Part shown: positions 11,238 to 21,445 of the stretch, in pieces
How positions within the stretch are numbered: position 1 is the first letter of the stretch
Layout: every line of letters begins with the position of its first letter
From: Microdochium bolleyi
Taxonomy: Eukaryota > Ascomycota > Sordariomycetes > Xylariales > Microdochiaceae
Assembly (NCBI GenBank): GCA_001566295.1
Contig: KQ964255.1
Coordinates: 310,001 to 374,000, forward strand
Length of the DNA: 64,000 nt
Reading direction: 5' to 3'
Position numbers and translations under genes: made by a program
Notes under the pieces: model-generated
Database searches by the model: none
What the model was told of the DNA's origin: nothing
The model's input: only the letters and a program-made list of their open reading frames with translations

Positions 11238-11803
11238 CGGCGGAGCCTAGAAATGACACAATTATTGGAGTGCGTCGCGATAAGTCCCGTTCCGGGGGTG
11301 ACTTGTTGGCAGTGACCCCTATTCGAGGCAAGCAGCGGCTCGAGATGATGTGTTCCACCTCGCATAACCATTCTGCACATAAGTGTCTCTTGTTGTATAT
11401 CCTCCCTGGGAAAAGCAAAGCAGAGGGCATCAATCGATTCTGACAGTAAGTAGCTTGTGTTGCTGTTGCTGACGGACAGAAGCCGGTTGACTGTGAGGCC
11501 CTTCCCCACACTGCACATGTGTTCAAGCCGCGCCACGCAACCGGGCCCGCTCCGTCCGGGGAGTTGCAGGGCCCCAGCGAGCCGAGGCAAGCTCGCCAAT
11601 GCCCGAGCGACACCAGGACCTGCTCGTCCCCCATGTCATCACCTCCTTCAACCATCCACATTTCCAGTCGCGACAGGGCACCAACCGCCAAACTACGTCG
11701 ATACCAACCAGCCCGCACCTCCGAGATGCGACAGCAGCGATCGAATCCTCAGTGATAGATTCCCTCTAGAGGTCCGCGTGCGCACCGCGCATTGATACAT
11801 CAA
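11238..11803. other. Intergenic between Csm3 and Pex16
   Basis: 566 bases between tandem plus-strand genes. It holds the 3' end of Csm3 and the promoter of Pex16. No gene seen. Confidence 0.5.
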
Positions 11804-13030
11804 ATGGCCCAATCCGCAGACGTCGTCCGCAGTGCACCACCGCGACCCTCACGAGCGCCTGCCGCCACCAACTCCAGCCCGGGTAACCCCGTCACAAAAA
11901 TGCTCGCTCTGCCGCCGCGGTGGCTGCACATGTACAGCGACTTCATCGCCAAAAACCAGGGTCAGGTCTCGCAGATCGAGAGCGGCCTGCGGTCCCTGAC
12001 ATACATCATCCCGGGCCGCTTCCGCGACGCCGAGATCGCCTCTGAGACCGTCCACTCGGGCGTCCAGCTCCTCACACTTTACCATGACGCACTCCTCCGG
12101 CGCGCCGCGGCGAAGAACCCGACCGCGAGCCGGCCTGCGCCTACGCCCCACGGCCGCTACACGCAGTTCTGGATCGCCAAGAGCGGCGTCTACAAGCGCA
12201 TCGCCTTGCTGCTGCAGGTCGTCCAGTATACGGAGCTACTCTGGGAGATGGCCGCGGCGCGCCGCGGGCAGAAGATCCGCTGGCGGGTCGTTATCGTGCT
12301 CGAGGTCATCAAGGCGGTATGCCGCCTGCTGCTCATGCGCATCACGCACTCGCGGCCCATCATGAGCCCGCCCCTGCCCGAGCGCGAGCCGATCGTGCCG
12401 AATAAGGAGAGCGAGGACGGCGCCGACGACCAAGGCGCGGCCCTGCGCGAGCTGATGGGCGAGGACGACGACAATGTGGCGCTGCTCCGGGAGATGAACG
12501 GCAATGGCCACGCCAAACCCGCCCACGAGAGGGAGTGGAAGATGCCTCGCACGAGGACCAGCCTGCCCAGCCTGCCGAACCCGAGCGACATCGGCTCTTA
12601 CCTCCAGAGCCGTGTGCTCCGGGCCGACGACATCAAGCCTGCGGTCAAGCTGCTAAACAGCCTCTCCGCGTCCGGCCAGGCCGCCGAGAGCCTACACATC
12701 CTCGCGCCCCTTATATACGCCATCGCGCTGTCGCGCAGCAAGGACAAGAAGTCCTGGACACCCTGGATCATCGGCATCACCGTCGAGTACGCGGCGCGCC
12801 AGCTCCGCGACGGCGGCAGCCTGCGCACCACCACGCTCGAGCAGGAGGAGTGGGGCAAGCGGTACTGGGGCAGCGCCTGGTGGCTCATGCGCGGCGCCTT
12901 CTACCAGAACGTCACAAAGGGGCTCGTCACCGGCGTGCGGTCGCGCATGCCCAGCTTCATCGGGACCATCATGGAGGACTACGAGTACCTGTGGGAGAAC
13001 TACTACTTCAGCACGGTCAGCTCGAGCTAG
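11804..13030 (+). CDS. pex16: Peroxisomal membrane protein Pex16
   Basis: Single-exon protein of 408 residues started at the first ATG (11804). The N-terminal signature WLHMYSDFIAKN followed by VSQIESGLRSLTYIIPGRF, the central KSGVYKRIALLLQVVQYTEL with WRVVIVLEVIKAVCRLLLMR, and the C-terminal KDKKSWTPWIIGITVEYAAR and PSFIGTIMEDYEYLWENYYF are diagnostic for Pex16. The protein sits in peroxisomal and ER membranes and acts in early peroxisome membrane assembly with Pex3 and Pex19; in moulds it is also tied to Woronin body and secondary-metabolite peroxisomes. A long polar acidic loop (about residues 195-245) separates the N- and C-terminal membrane-associated parts. The coding sequence is strongly GC-biased at third positions, unlike the AT-rich spacer downstream. 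Confidence 0.95.
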   Translation: MAQSADVVRSAPPRPSRAPAATNSSPGNPVTKMLALPPRWLHMYSDFIAKNQGQVSQIESGLRSLTYIIPGRFRDAEIASETVHSGVQLLTLYHDALLRRAAAKNPTASRPAPTPHGRYTQFWIAKSGVYKRIALLLQVVQYTELLWEMAAARRGQKIRWRVVIVLEVIKAVCRLLLMRITHSRPIMSPPLPEREPIVPNKESEDGADDQGAALRELMGEDDDNVALLREMNGNGHAKPAHEREWKMPRTRTSLPSLPNPSDIGSYLQSRVLRADDIKPAVKLLNSLSASGQAAESLHILAPLIYAIALSRSKDKKSWTPWIIGITVEYAARQLRDGGSLRTTTLEQEEWGKRYWGSAWWLMRGAFYQNVTKGLVTGVRSRMPSFIGTIMEDYEYLWENYYFSTVSSS

Positions 13031-13596
13031 AATGGGGCATGGGCTTTGTTTTCACGAGTCAAGCGCTGCATGAGGGAGAGATAAGCTGCGGACGCAGCAT
13101 GTATAATATCTTGACGATCAGTCGTATATGAGTGGAGGAGCGGTTGCGCTGGTACGACATTCTCTTTGTACATAAACAAGCGGGAGTTGGGTGTTCACCT
13201 GAAAGCTAGTCAGTCTCATAACTAACTGACAGCTAGTAATAACTGTATGCGAAATGAGTGTACACAGGGTAAAGGCAGTGCTGGAGGAGACATCTGCATG
13301 TGTCCGATCCGGGGCGTGCTTGTCAGACACAACGAAATTGGCGGCTCACAGCGCACCTGGGTGAAGACAGACGGCACTACCAGTGACGTCCAGTTCCGCA
13401 GATATGCATTGCCTCCCCAATATTACACACGCAATACACAGAGTGCATAGTAATCATGGAGTGAATTCTTCAATCACCCATGGCTACAGAGAAGTTCAAA
13501 GGTTTTGTAGTTGTCCCATTGATGAGATAATGGATGAGGCTAGCATGCTGGGAATAGATTTAATGATAAAGATCCGCCACTTCAACAACTGGAACG
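13031..13596. other. Intergenic left of the tRNA gene
   Basis: 3' flank of Pex16 followed by AT-richer DNA. No gene seen. Confidence 0.5.
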
Positions 13597-13621
13597 GCCT
13601 CTATGGCACAGGGGTAATGCG

Positions 13622-13676
13622 GTATGTATTCTATGTCTCAACACTCTCACGAGCAATTTGCTGACCTACCTGGTAG
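13622..13676 (+). other. 55-base GT-AG intron-like insert in the tRNA gene
   Basis: Lies between tRNA position 26 (G13621) and position 27 (T13677), where nuclear tRNAs normally have no intron. It starts GTATGT, contains TTGCTGACC (a near-perfect fungal branch site, the A 12 bases before the end) and ends GGTAG. Its length suits a fungal spliceosomal intron. Its exact removal restores a perfectly paired anticodon stem. The left edge is ambiguous by one base. Confidence 0.75.
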
Positions 13677-13687
13677 TCGCACTCGTA

Positions 13688-13705
13688 TCACGTGATATGA
13701 TGCAC
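13688..13705 (+). other. Canonical 18-base tRNA intron after position 37
   Basis: Sits one base 3' of the anticodon, the standard site for eukaryotic nuclear tRNA introns cut by the tRNA splicing endonuclease. It contains ACG, complementary to the anticodon CGU. Confidence 0.8.
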
Positions 13706-13748
13706 ATGCGAAGATCCGCGGTTCGATTCCGCGTGGAGGCATCCATAC

Positions 13749-13753
13749 TTTTT
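13749..13753 (+). terminator. RNA polymerase III terminator (T5)
   Basis: Run of five T residues beginning eight bases after the discriminator base of the tRNA-Thr gene. Confidence 0.7.
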
Positions 13754-14671
13754 GCTGGTGTCTGACATCATCGCTGTTTGATATTGGTACTCCAATTTTT
13801 TGTTTGTCACTTGATATATACGCACTACTATGTTTGGCCGTGGTCAGACTGTCCCCAGAAACACGCGTGAACCTAAAAGCTAGTAAGAAGACCTCTTCGG
13901 CATCAAGCTACATAAGTAATCTCCTACCTTCCGTTATATTAGAGGTTCAGAAGTGCAGAGGTGCAGAGGTGCAGAGGTGCAGAGGTGCAGAGGTGCAGAG
14001 GTGCAGATGTGCAGAAGTGTAGAGGTCTTACCGGACTATCTTATTTATCTTAAGGATGATTGATGAGGCTTGTTCATAATCTTAGGGCCTCGCCTCCAGT
14101 ACTATATAACGCTTGTCGCTTAGCCCTGGCCATCCCTTACAAACGACTCGAAGTTCTTATATTCCAGAACCATTGTGATGATCAAGAGCTGGCTGGTTGG
14201 GGTAACGCAGCGTCTCTGGTATGGAGTCGAGAGAGCAGCTTTCTCTTTATACGTTATGTCACCGAACGACAAATCACCGCTACAGAGTTCGGGCTCTGTT
14301 CTCGACGGTCGTGTAGAGCCATGACATCCGTCGCGGCTGCTCCCGGGCTCCCACAATCTCTACTTTCACGAGGCTGGGCGATTGCAGCTTATAGACGGTG
14401 CAACGCTCAACCTCTGGGCGATAAAACGCTATAATTCAGTTCATGTCTCTACCGCACAATTCGATCATTGCTTTTTAAATGTTGATGAAAAGTGAAAGAT
14501 TGTAGGCACCGGTTTTATATAATGTTGGCCCCCTCAAGATTTCTCTAGACTCAGTAAGCCGACACAATTCTAGAGAGAGAGAAAAAGTAAGGCAGTCAAA
14601 CCTAGGATATGTCCCCGCTGGAATGTTTATTCCCTATTCATACCATTCACTCATCTACATACATCACAAAA
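13754..14671. other. AT-richer gene-poor spacer
   Basis: About 0.9 kb with clearly lower GC than the flanking genes. It includes an 8-base tandem repeat and AT-rich stretches near 14460-14580. The only frame over 100 codons (14060-14434) has no family features. It could be relic repeat DNA beside the tRNA, but no transposon ends or protein are recognisable. Confidence 0.4.
13949..14015 (+). repeat. 8-base tandem repeat (GTGCAGAG)
   Basis: Seven to eight near-perfect copies of an 8-base unit, with decayed copies at both edges (TTCAGAA on the left, GTGTAGAG on the right, extending the tract to about 13941-14026). Confidence 0.9.
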
Positions 14672-17600
14672 CTACATGTACAGACTCGCCACAGCCGTGA
14701 TATCTCGCTTAATCATCTCCTGCGCGGTCTGCATCTTCTGGTACAGCTCCGGGTCGCCAATGATGCGCGCGGCATTCTTGACCTCGCGACACGTCTCGTC
14801 GAGGCGCGTGATGGTGCGCACGATGGTGCCCTCGAGCACGTCCGTCAGGTCCGTGATGTTCTTGAAGCTCATGCCGCGGGCCCACTCGTACACGACCTCC
14901 ATAAGGCCGAAGCGTGGGCGGGACACGAAGTCGTTGCTGTCCTCGGTCGACTGGATGACCTGGTGCTCCGTCTGCACGGCGTTGACCTTTTCGCTGATCT
15001 CGATGATGGTCTTCATCCCGCGCTCCAGGCTGCCCGTCAGGTTGGGCACCATGTCCGTCTTCTCCTGGAAGACAAACACCGACAGCAGCGCCGCGATCTC
15101 GGCGGGCTCGTAGTCGGCCAGCACGTTGTCGAGAATGAGTTCTGTGAGGACGAGCTCGTCGGCCGAGTGAATCTCGCAGGCAACCTTGCCCTTGAGCTGG
15201 ATCCGTGTGTGCGTGTCGATGAAGGAGAGGTCCTTAAGGACTTGGATGCGCTGCTCGTAGTCGGGGAGGAGCTGCAGGTTCTGGTCGGAGAGAGCCTGGC
15301 GCAGAGAAGAAATGTGCTCCTTGATCAGCCATTGGTCATGGCACATGGCGTACTGTACACAGTCAGTGTTAGCAAGGCGTGCTTATTGTCGTCTCACGTC
15401 TGCAAACAAGTACTCACATGCTTGAGGAAATGCGGGCACGGCGTCGTGGCTGTCTCTAGGGTGATCTTCAGCTCGGTCCTGCGCTTCTCCATGATCTCCT
15501 GCAGAGGCAGGCTCTTGATCTTGGCAAAGTCCATCTCCTTCCACGTGTCAGCCTCCCAGCCGGTCTTGCAGACGGCCAGCATACGCTCCTTGGCCTTCTG
15601 GTAGTCTTCACCACCACGGAAGTAGTCCGGCACGATGCCCGTAGCAATCGTGCCAGTCAAGCATTCCACATCGCTGAGCGGCACATGCACTGTCTTGCCC
15701 ATCATCTGCTTCTTGGCCTTTGGCAGTGCTGTCAAGAGAGGACGGAAGCTGTCCATGAAGGGTAGTAGATCGCCAGAGTCTCTAGTCTCGCGACCACACT
15801 TGATCTCAAAGACGTGCACTGTCGGCTGCCCGGCTAGGGTCTTGGTGCTTACACCCTCTGAGAGCAGAATGCCTGGCGTCCGCACGCCGTCCTTGTTCCA
15901 CACAATCAGGCGTCCTTGTGCAAACATCTTCTTGCCAATTGGTATGCTGAGCAGCCCCCTGTACAGGTCTTGTGTGAGTTGCTTGAAGTTCATGGCAGCC
16001 TGGTGGCATTGATCGATGGACGGGTCGCAGATCTCGCAGGCCTCACGCTTGATCTTGGCCAGGTCAGCTTCCGAGAGCTTGACTGCCTTCTCGTGTTCTG
16101 GTAGCAGCTGCTGAGTGGCGTGTTCCGAGAAACTGCGCTTGATCATTTCCTCAATTTTCAGAGCTTCCACTCGCAAGAGATTGAGAATCATGTTGTACGT
16201 CAGTCTGAACTGCGACCTTAGCTTGCTAGGCGGGTCCAGGATCATCTTCTGAAGCTCAGTGACAGGCGGCGCCTCGTCTGTGTTTCCAGGCGGAACAAGA
16301 ATCACGTAGCCGACCGTGTCGAGACCACGACGACCGGCTCGTCCAGCCATTTGCGTGTACTCGCCAGGCAGGAGGTTGCGGAAGGAGTGGCCGTCGTGTT
16401 TTCTGAATCCAGAGAAGACAACGGTCTTGGTAGGCAAGTTGAGACCCATGGCAAAGGTCTCGGTCGCGAAGAGGACCTTGACCAACGTCTGAGCGAACAA
16501 GATCTCGACGATCTCCTTGACAATCGGTAGCAGACCGCCATGGTGGACTGCGATGCCGCGTGCGAGAAGCTCCCTCAGACGAATAATCTGCGGCAGAACA
16601 CGATCCTCGGGCCGCAGGCGTGCCACCGATTTCTCGATGATCATGTGGATGTGGCTCTTTTCCTGTGCTGTGGTGAAGTCCTGGTTGCTCAAGGCATCGG
16701 CATTCTCCTCGCAGCGCTTCTTCGAGAAGACGAAGATGCAGGCTGGCAACAAGTTCGATTTCTTGAGGAACTGCACCAGGTGCACCCACAAGTTCTTGTC
16801 TTGTGCCGCTGACGAGAAACCTCCAGCGCGACCACCACGGCCCATATGTCCTGGGGCATGGCTCGCTCTTGGTGGTCCTCCTCGGCCCCGCTGTTGCCCA
16901 CCACCACGCTGCCCTCCTCTCTGTGGTCCGCCCCGTTGAGGACCGCCGCGTTGGCCACCACGCTGGTTGGCGTTGTTCCCGCCCCGTCCGGAGGCGGCTG
17001 CGGCAGGCGGCGCGAGCTGCTTGTCTTTTCCTCTCAGTGCTTGATCGGCCTCCTTCCATCCCTTCTCGAGGAACTTCTTGTTGTTGTCCACAATCTTGTG
17101 AATGTTCTTCCCGGCCCACAAGTAGTGCTCCAGCGGGACTGGTCTCTTGGGCGTGGAGATGACGTATATGTCCTTCTGCTTCGTCCTACCGACCCAGGAG
17201 GCAAATTCGTGCGTGTTGGGCACCGTAGCCGACAGCAAAATAAGCGATACGTGCTCGGGCAGCATGATGATGACCTCCTCCCACACGACGCCACGCTCAA
17301 GGTCGTTGACGTAGTGTACTTCGTCAAAGATGACGAATTCGACGTCTCTGATCAAGTCGGCGCCGCGGTAGAGCATACTCCGCAGGATCTCGGTTGTCAT
17401 GATCAGGCAGCTAGCTTCTGGGTTGATCTGCACATCACCTGTCAGGATGCCCACCTCGTCGAACGTCTGCCTGAAGTCGCGGAACTTTTGGTTGCTCAAT
17501 GCCTTGATTGGCGATGTGTAGATGGCCTTTGTCATGTGGCGAGCAGCGAGAGCTATGGCATACTCTGCCACCACAGTTTTTCCAGCTGACGTGTGGGCTG

Positions 17601-18606
17601 CGACAAAGACAGAGTCACCATTCTCAAGGTGGTAGATGGCCTCCTTCTGGAACGTGTCCAGCTCGAAAGGCCATTCTCTGGCCATATCAGGCACGAGCTC
17701 CCGGAAGTTGGTGATGTCCTTGTTGATGTCCACCATGTGCGCCCACTCCTTGCCCGCTTTCCTTGCACTTGATGCTGCGAGGTTTCCGTGCGGCTCAAGC
17801 GCCGGGAACTCGTTGGGCAGGAGTGCGTCAATGTCTTCAACATCTTCTTCATCGGAACCTGCCTCGTCCTGCCGGTGGTTTGAGTCCCCGTTGAGGTCTT
17901 CGGTTTGTGGGGCGTCTTCAGGTTCCTGGTCAAGCTCGGCCTCGATGTCCTTGGCAGCCTTCTCGTTGACCTTCGACTTCTTCTTGCTGAAGTCAATGCC
18001 GCGTTCCAGACCAGGGGCGATTGACAGCAGTCCGCCTTCAGTGCCGAGCTTGATGACCCGTTCAAGCTTGTTGCCCGAGCGCTCTTCGCCAGCCCCTCCA
18101 GGCCCCTGGCGCATCATTTGGTCCTCCATGGCCGCTGTGGCCTCCACGCTTTCGAGGCCGCCAGGCGCAAAAGGGAAGAACCCAGCAGCACCACGGACAA
18201 AGTCCGCACGGCCGCCAGGCTTGCGCAAGAGAGACGTCGAATTCTTGGCCGTGGCGCTGTTGGCGGGGATCGTGACATTCTTATAGCCTGTGACCCTCCC
18301 CTCGAGCCCTTGTCTCTGGAACCGCGTGACGGTGCGGGACTGCGTGGGCGCGATGCGGAAGAGCTCGGTGAGGTCGGTCGGGCAGTCCCATCGCTGCTGC
18401 AGGCGGTTGAGCCACTCGGTTGAGAACTTGTTGGACGGCGTCAGGAAGCGCTCCTCGAGTTCGGCCTTGATCGCGGCGGGGTCCTGTTTCAGTTTCTTCC
18501 GCGGGCCTTGCTGGAACAGCAGGCTGTCGACCTCAAAGTCCTGCTGCTGCTCCTCGCTCTGTAGGTGCAGCTGCTGCATAGCTTCCACGAGGTCTGTGGA
18601 AGCCAT
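14672..18606 (-). CDS. ski2: Ski2-type DExH RNA helicase of the Ski complex
   Basis: Two exons (18606-15418, 15352-14672) encode 1289 residues. The Ski2 N-terminal region includes FVRGAAGFFPFAPGGLE, a sequence typical of Ski2 rather than Mtr4. Helicase motifs are intact: AHTSAGKT (about 335-343), the DEVH box in VIFDEVHYVND (about 425), SAT, and QMAGRAGRRG (about 752). The C-terminal DSHCT domain lies mostly in the last exon. Ski2, with Ski3 and Ski8, feeds mRNA into the cytoplasmic exosome for 3'-5' decay and rescue of stalled ribosomes. Between the RecA domains, residues about 537-590 are an RGG/QRGG-rich stretch. The ATG at 18606 is chosen because the frame upstream has only a non-ATG start. 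The protein ends shortly after RDITAVASLYM. Confidence 0.94.
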
Positions 18607-19379
18607 GGTGGGCGTTCTTGGTGCTGGCAAAGCTCAAAAGGCTGCTCTCATGGTCGAGACCGAGGGCTACTAGGGTTGAGTATGCGACGAGACGGGGAAG
18701 CAAAGGTCTAAGTGTCGTGAGTTGCTGGTGATGTCGAGCTGTCATTGAGGGTCCCTCAGCTCGGTGGTTTCTGTCCCGCAGTGCGGCGTGCCCAAAGAAC
18801 CCCACCACAACGTCACCACCATAAGCTTCAGGTTCGGCAATACGGACAAGACTGGGAGGGTTTCACAAGATACCAGGACTACCTCGTCCAAATTATACAG
18901 AAGAGTCACTCCATTGCTTGAAACTGCTAGAGTTTCCGACCGATGACACAACTGAACTAACAATGTGAGCATCAATGGTTTGGCAGGTTGGTGTCAATCA
19001 ATTTAGCCAAGTACAAATCGGGTGATTCTGGCCGCAACTTGAGCTGAATGTACGCTTATGCACTATCGACATCCGAGACCCGGACATCGCCATGCCTCTG
19101 CAGAGCAAGCGATCATTTTCAGAACGGAGCTCTATTCATGCAAGATGACTAGTCTTCGATATTGCATATGAGATAGATCAGACTCGTGAAAGATATGGAT
19201 GGCAAACAACCCAAACGCCAAGTAATACTCCAGGCCCTAACAAAACGGCTAGACTTCCCCTACCAGAGCCTGAGCGGAGGTTGTGCTCCTCGGTCGAATG
19301 TGAGGATCGCTAATGCAGTGGAATGATCGCAAATAGACCGCATGTAACATTTGTACTTCCTGGCGTATACGCCACAACC
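18607..19379. other. Intergenic between Ski2 and Did2-like gene
   Basis: 773 bases holding the Ski2 promoter and the 3' flank of the Did2-like gene. No gene seen. Confidence 0.5.
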
Positions 19380-20209
19380 TCATGCTCTCAGTGCACGCAG
19401 ACGCTGCTGCAGGGCATCCTCCTCTTCCGCCGTGGGCTCATTCGCTTGGGCTGAGACAGGCTCGGCCGTGCTGGGCTGCGCCGCATTGAGCTCGCGGTTC
19501 AGCTCAACGCCAGCGTCATCGGCGAGCTTGCCAAGGAGCTCGTGAACTGCGTCCTCGGAGACCTGTTGTGATGTGGTCTGGCTGATAGCGTCCTGGTAGA
19601 TTCCGTTGTTCATGGCATATTCTTCGTTCTGCGTCTTGAATTGCTCGAGCGTGAGGAGTGTCTATCGTCCGAGTCAGCCGTGTCCATCCGCAACCTAGCT
19701 CGCTGAACATTCCTACGTACCCTCTCTGGATTTGTGTTGCGTTGCGCAACGTTCATGACCTTCGAGGACTGGGCCATCATGTGCGTCATGCGGTTCATCG
19801 CGTTGTTGGCCTGGATTTGCGAGGCACTGAGCTCCGCCATGTCGGCCATCTGGTCCATCTGCTGCGCGAGTGCCTGTTTCGAGAGCAGCATCTTGGCCTT
19901 CTGGTAGGCCTTTGCTGTCTCGCCCTTCTTCAGCAGATCCTGGATCTGCTTCTTGAGCAGGGGATCCTGCTTGGCGGCCTTTTGCGCTTCGCGGCGTGCC
20001 TGCTTCGCCTGGAACTACAGTTGCAGGATTGATCTGGTCAGCATACGTGGTATCTCGGCCGAGATGTCGCGACATCGTAGGGTGCCAGTCGGTGCGCCCA
20101 GTGCGTGCTGGAGGCAGGTCATATTGTGTGCGGCGTGCTAGAGGAAGACAGCACATACGCGAGCCTGGAACTCGACCTGCATGTCGCGGGCCTGCTGGCG
20201 GTTCGACAT
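19380..20209 (-). CDS. did2: ESCRT-III protein, Did2/Vps46 (CHMP1) family
   Basis: Three exons (20209-20159, 20014-19721, 19661-19380) encode 208 residues, the expected size. The chain is mostly charged helices, basic at the N-terminus (FQAKQARREAQKAAK) and acidic at the C-terminus. QMADMAELSASQIQAN, MAQSSKVMNVA and SEDAVHELLGKLADDAGVEL follow the CHMP1 helix pattern. The end, EEEDALQQRLRALRA, is a classic MIM1 motif (D/E-x-x-L-x-x-RL-x-x-L) that binds the MIT domain of Vps4. Did2 regulates Vps4-driven disassembly of ESCRT-III at multivesicular bodies. The N-terminal exon is only 17 codons, and the join to exon 2 is the least certain splice, since family members usually have LFQLKF here. The gene is divergent from the DUF427 gene. 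Confidence 0.8.
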
Positions 20210-20790
20210 CTTGAGTGTATGAGGCGCTTATCGGAGGTTCGAGGACGGATGATCGCTGTCGGGTGAGGAGCGGAGCGCTGGTCGAAGACAGGCTCGTCGA
20301 GACGCAGTGTGTTCGTGGTTCAGCCGGTCTGCAGCCGGTTGTATTGACAAGGCTTCGCGATCGATGAGTCGGCTTGAAGGTCAGAGGGCAGAATGTCAGA
20401 GGAAGTAGGGTGGATGCGCAACGAAGCTGGTACGGGATAGCCGCTGTCGGTCTCGGCCTGGCGCAGTCGGGGTCAGGCGCATCCAGGCTGCCTGCGAAAG
20501 GCGGGACCGCGCGAATGACGCACTTTGGTCGGGGCTCCACGCCGGCCACCCCGCGCCCGAGCCACAGTTCTGGCCAGGCAGACCTGCACGTGGAGTCAAG
20601 ATCTGTGGCTGGTACTTCCTGCTCGTGGCTGGCCAGCTTACTTCAGCCGCTGCTGTAAGTGTGCTTCTATGACACAAACACTCGGAGAACAAATGTGAAG
20701 AAGCCACCGGGGATGAGTTTCAAAAACAGATGTAGCAATTCAGCATTTTACACATTTATTTCAAATATCTATCAAACATCTCAGGCCATC
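20210..20790. promoter_or_regulatory. Bidirectional promoter region
   Basis: 581 bases between the divergent starts of the Did2-like gene (-) and the DUF427 gene (+). No specific operator recognised. Confidence 0.55.
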
Positions 20791-21445
20791 ATGACGAAGC
20801 TCAACGTCCAGTCCTTCCCGCGACCACCTTTGCTAGAACGGACCGCTCGCCATCTGCTCGTCAAGTGGAAAGGCGAGGTCATCGCCGACACGAAGGAGGC
20901 CTTTTGGGTTCTCGAGACTCACCACCCACCAAGTACGGCGATTTTTGTTCCCAATATTCTCTGATATATGTCGTGAATTCACTCATTCATCCAGTGGTGT
21001 GCTGTGTTTTGGAAATGTGGCCGAATCTCGAAATTACTAATCTTCGATATTCCTCACTTGCCTCTTCTCTCATTTCAGACGTGATCCTCATGAATTATCA
21101 CAACCAGGCTGACCGTCTCCAGCATACTACCTCCCGCCCGCGAGCATCAAGATCCCATTGACCCAGACCCCTCGCTCCTCGTACTGCGAGTGGAAAGGCC
21201 GAGCCACGTACTATTCCGTCACCCTCGGCGGTGAGACGGTGGCGAACCGGATCTGGTCGTACAATTCGCCGACGAGCGGCTTCGTGCCCATCACGGGGTA
21301 CCTCTCGCTGTACGCGGGGCCGTGGGACTGCTATGTGGACGGTGAGAAGGTCGAGTCGCAGCCCGGCGACTTCTACGGCGGCTGGGTCACCAGCGATATT
21401 GGCGGGATCGTCAAGGGAAGGAACGGGAACTATGATCCTGTCTAA
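20791..21445 (+). CDS. DUF427 domain protein
   Basis: Two exons (20791-20932, 21123-21445) encode 154 residues. The whole protein is one DUF427 domain: a FPRPPLLERTARHLLVKWKG opening, VLETHHPPTYYLPP across the splice, SYCEWKGRATYYSV in the middle, then AGPWDCYVDGEKV and PGDFYGGWVTSDI at the end. These aromatic and SYCEWKG/FYGGW motifs define the family, which is common in actinobacteria and moulds. No biochemical role is established that I can name. No signal peptide, so cytosolic. The 190-base intron has acceptor-like AG sites earlier (about 21080), but only the site at 21122 restores the PPTYYLPP motif. Confidence 0.88.

Larger units (their letters stand above)
13597..13741 (+). tRNA. tRNA-Thr (anticodon CGU) with two interruptions
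   Basis: The acceptor stem GCCTCTA (13597-13603) pairs with TGGAGGC (13734-13740), with discriminator A13741. D arm: GCA (13606-13608) with TGC (13618-13620), the loop carrying the GG doublet of the A box. T arm: CGCGG/CCGCG around the loop TTCGATT (13722-13728). Anticodon stem: TCGCA (13677-13681) with TGCGA (13707-13711), followed by a 5-base variable loop AGATC. The anticodon loop is C-T-CGT-A plus A13706, so the anticodon is CGU, reading the Thr codon ACG. The layout matches the yeast tRNA-Thr pattern position for position. Two segments must be removed to fold it: 13622-13676 and 13688-13705. The remaining mature tRNA is 72 bases. A T5 run at 13749 suits RNA polymerase III termination. 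Confidence is high for the tRNA identity, moderate for it being functional. Confidence 0.88.

Noticed and set aside
14060..14434. 124-codon frame in the AT-rich spacer
   Set aside because: No family features and overlaps decayed repeat DNA.
16256..17119. 287-codon frame inside Ski2
   Set aside because: Alternate-frame shadow of the helicase coding sequence.
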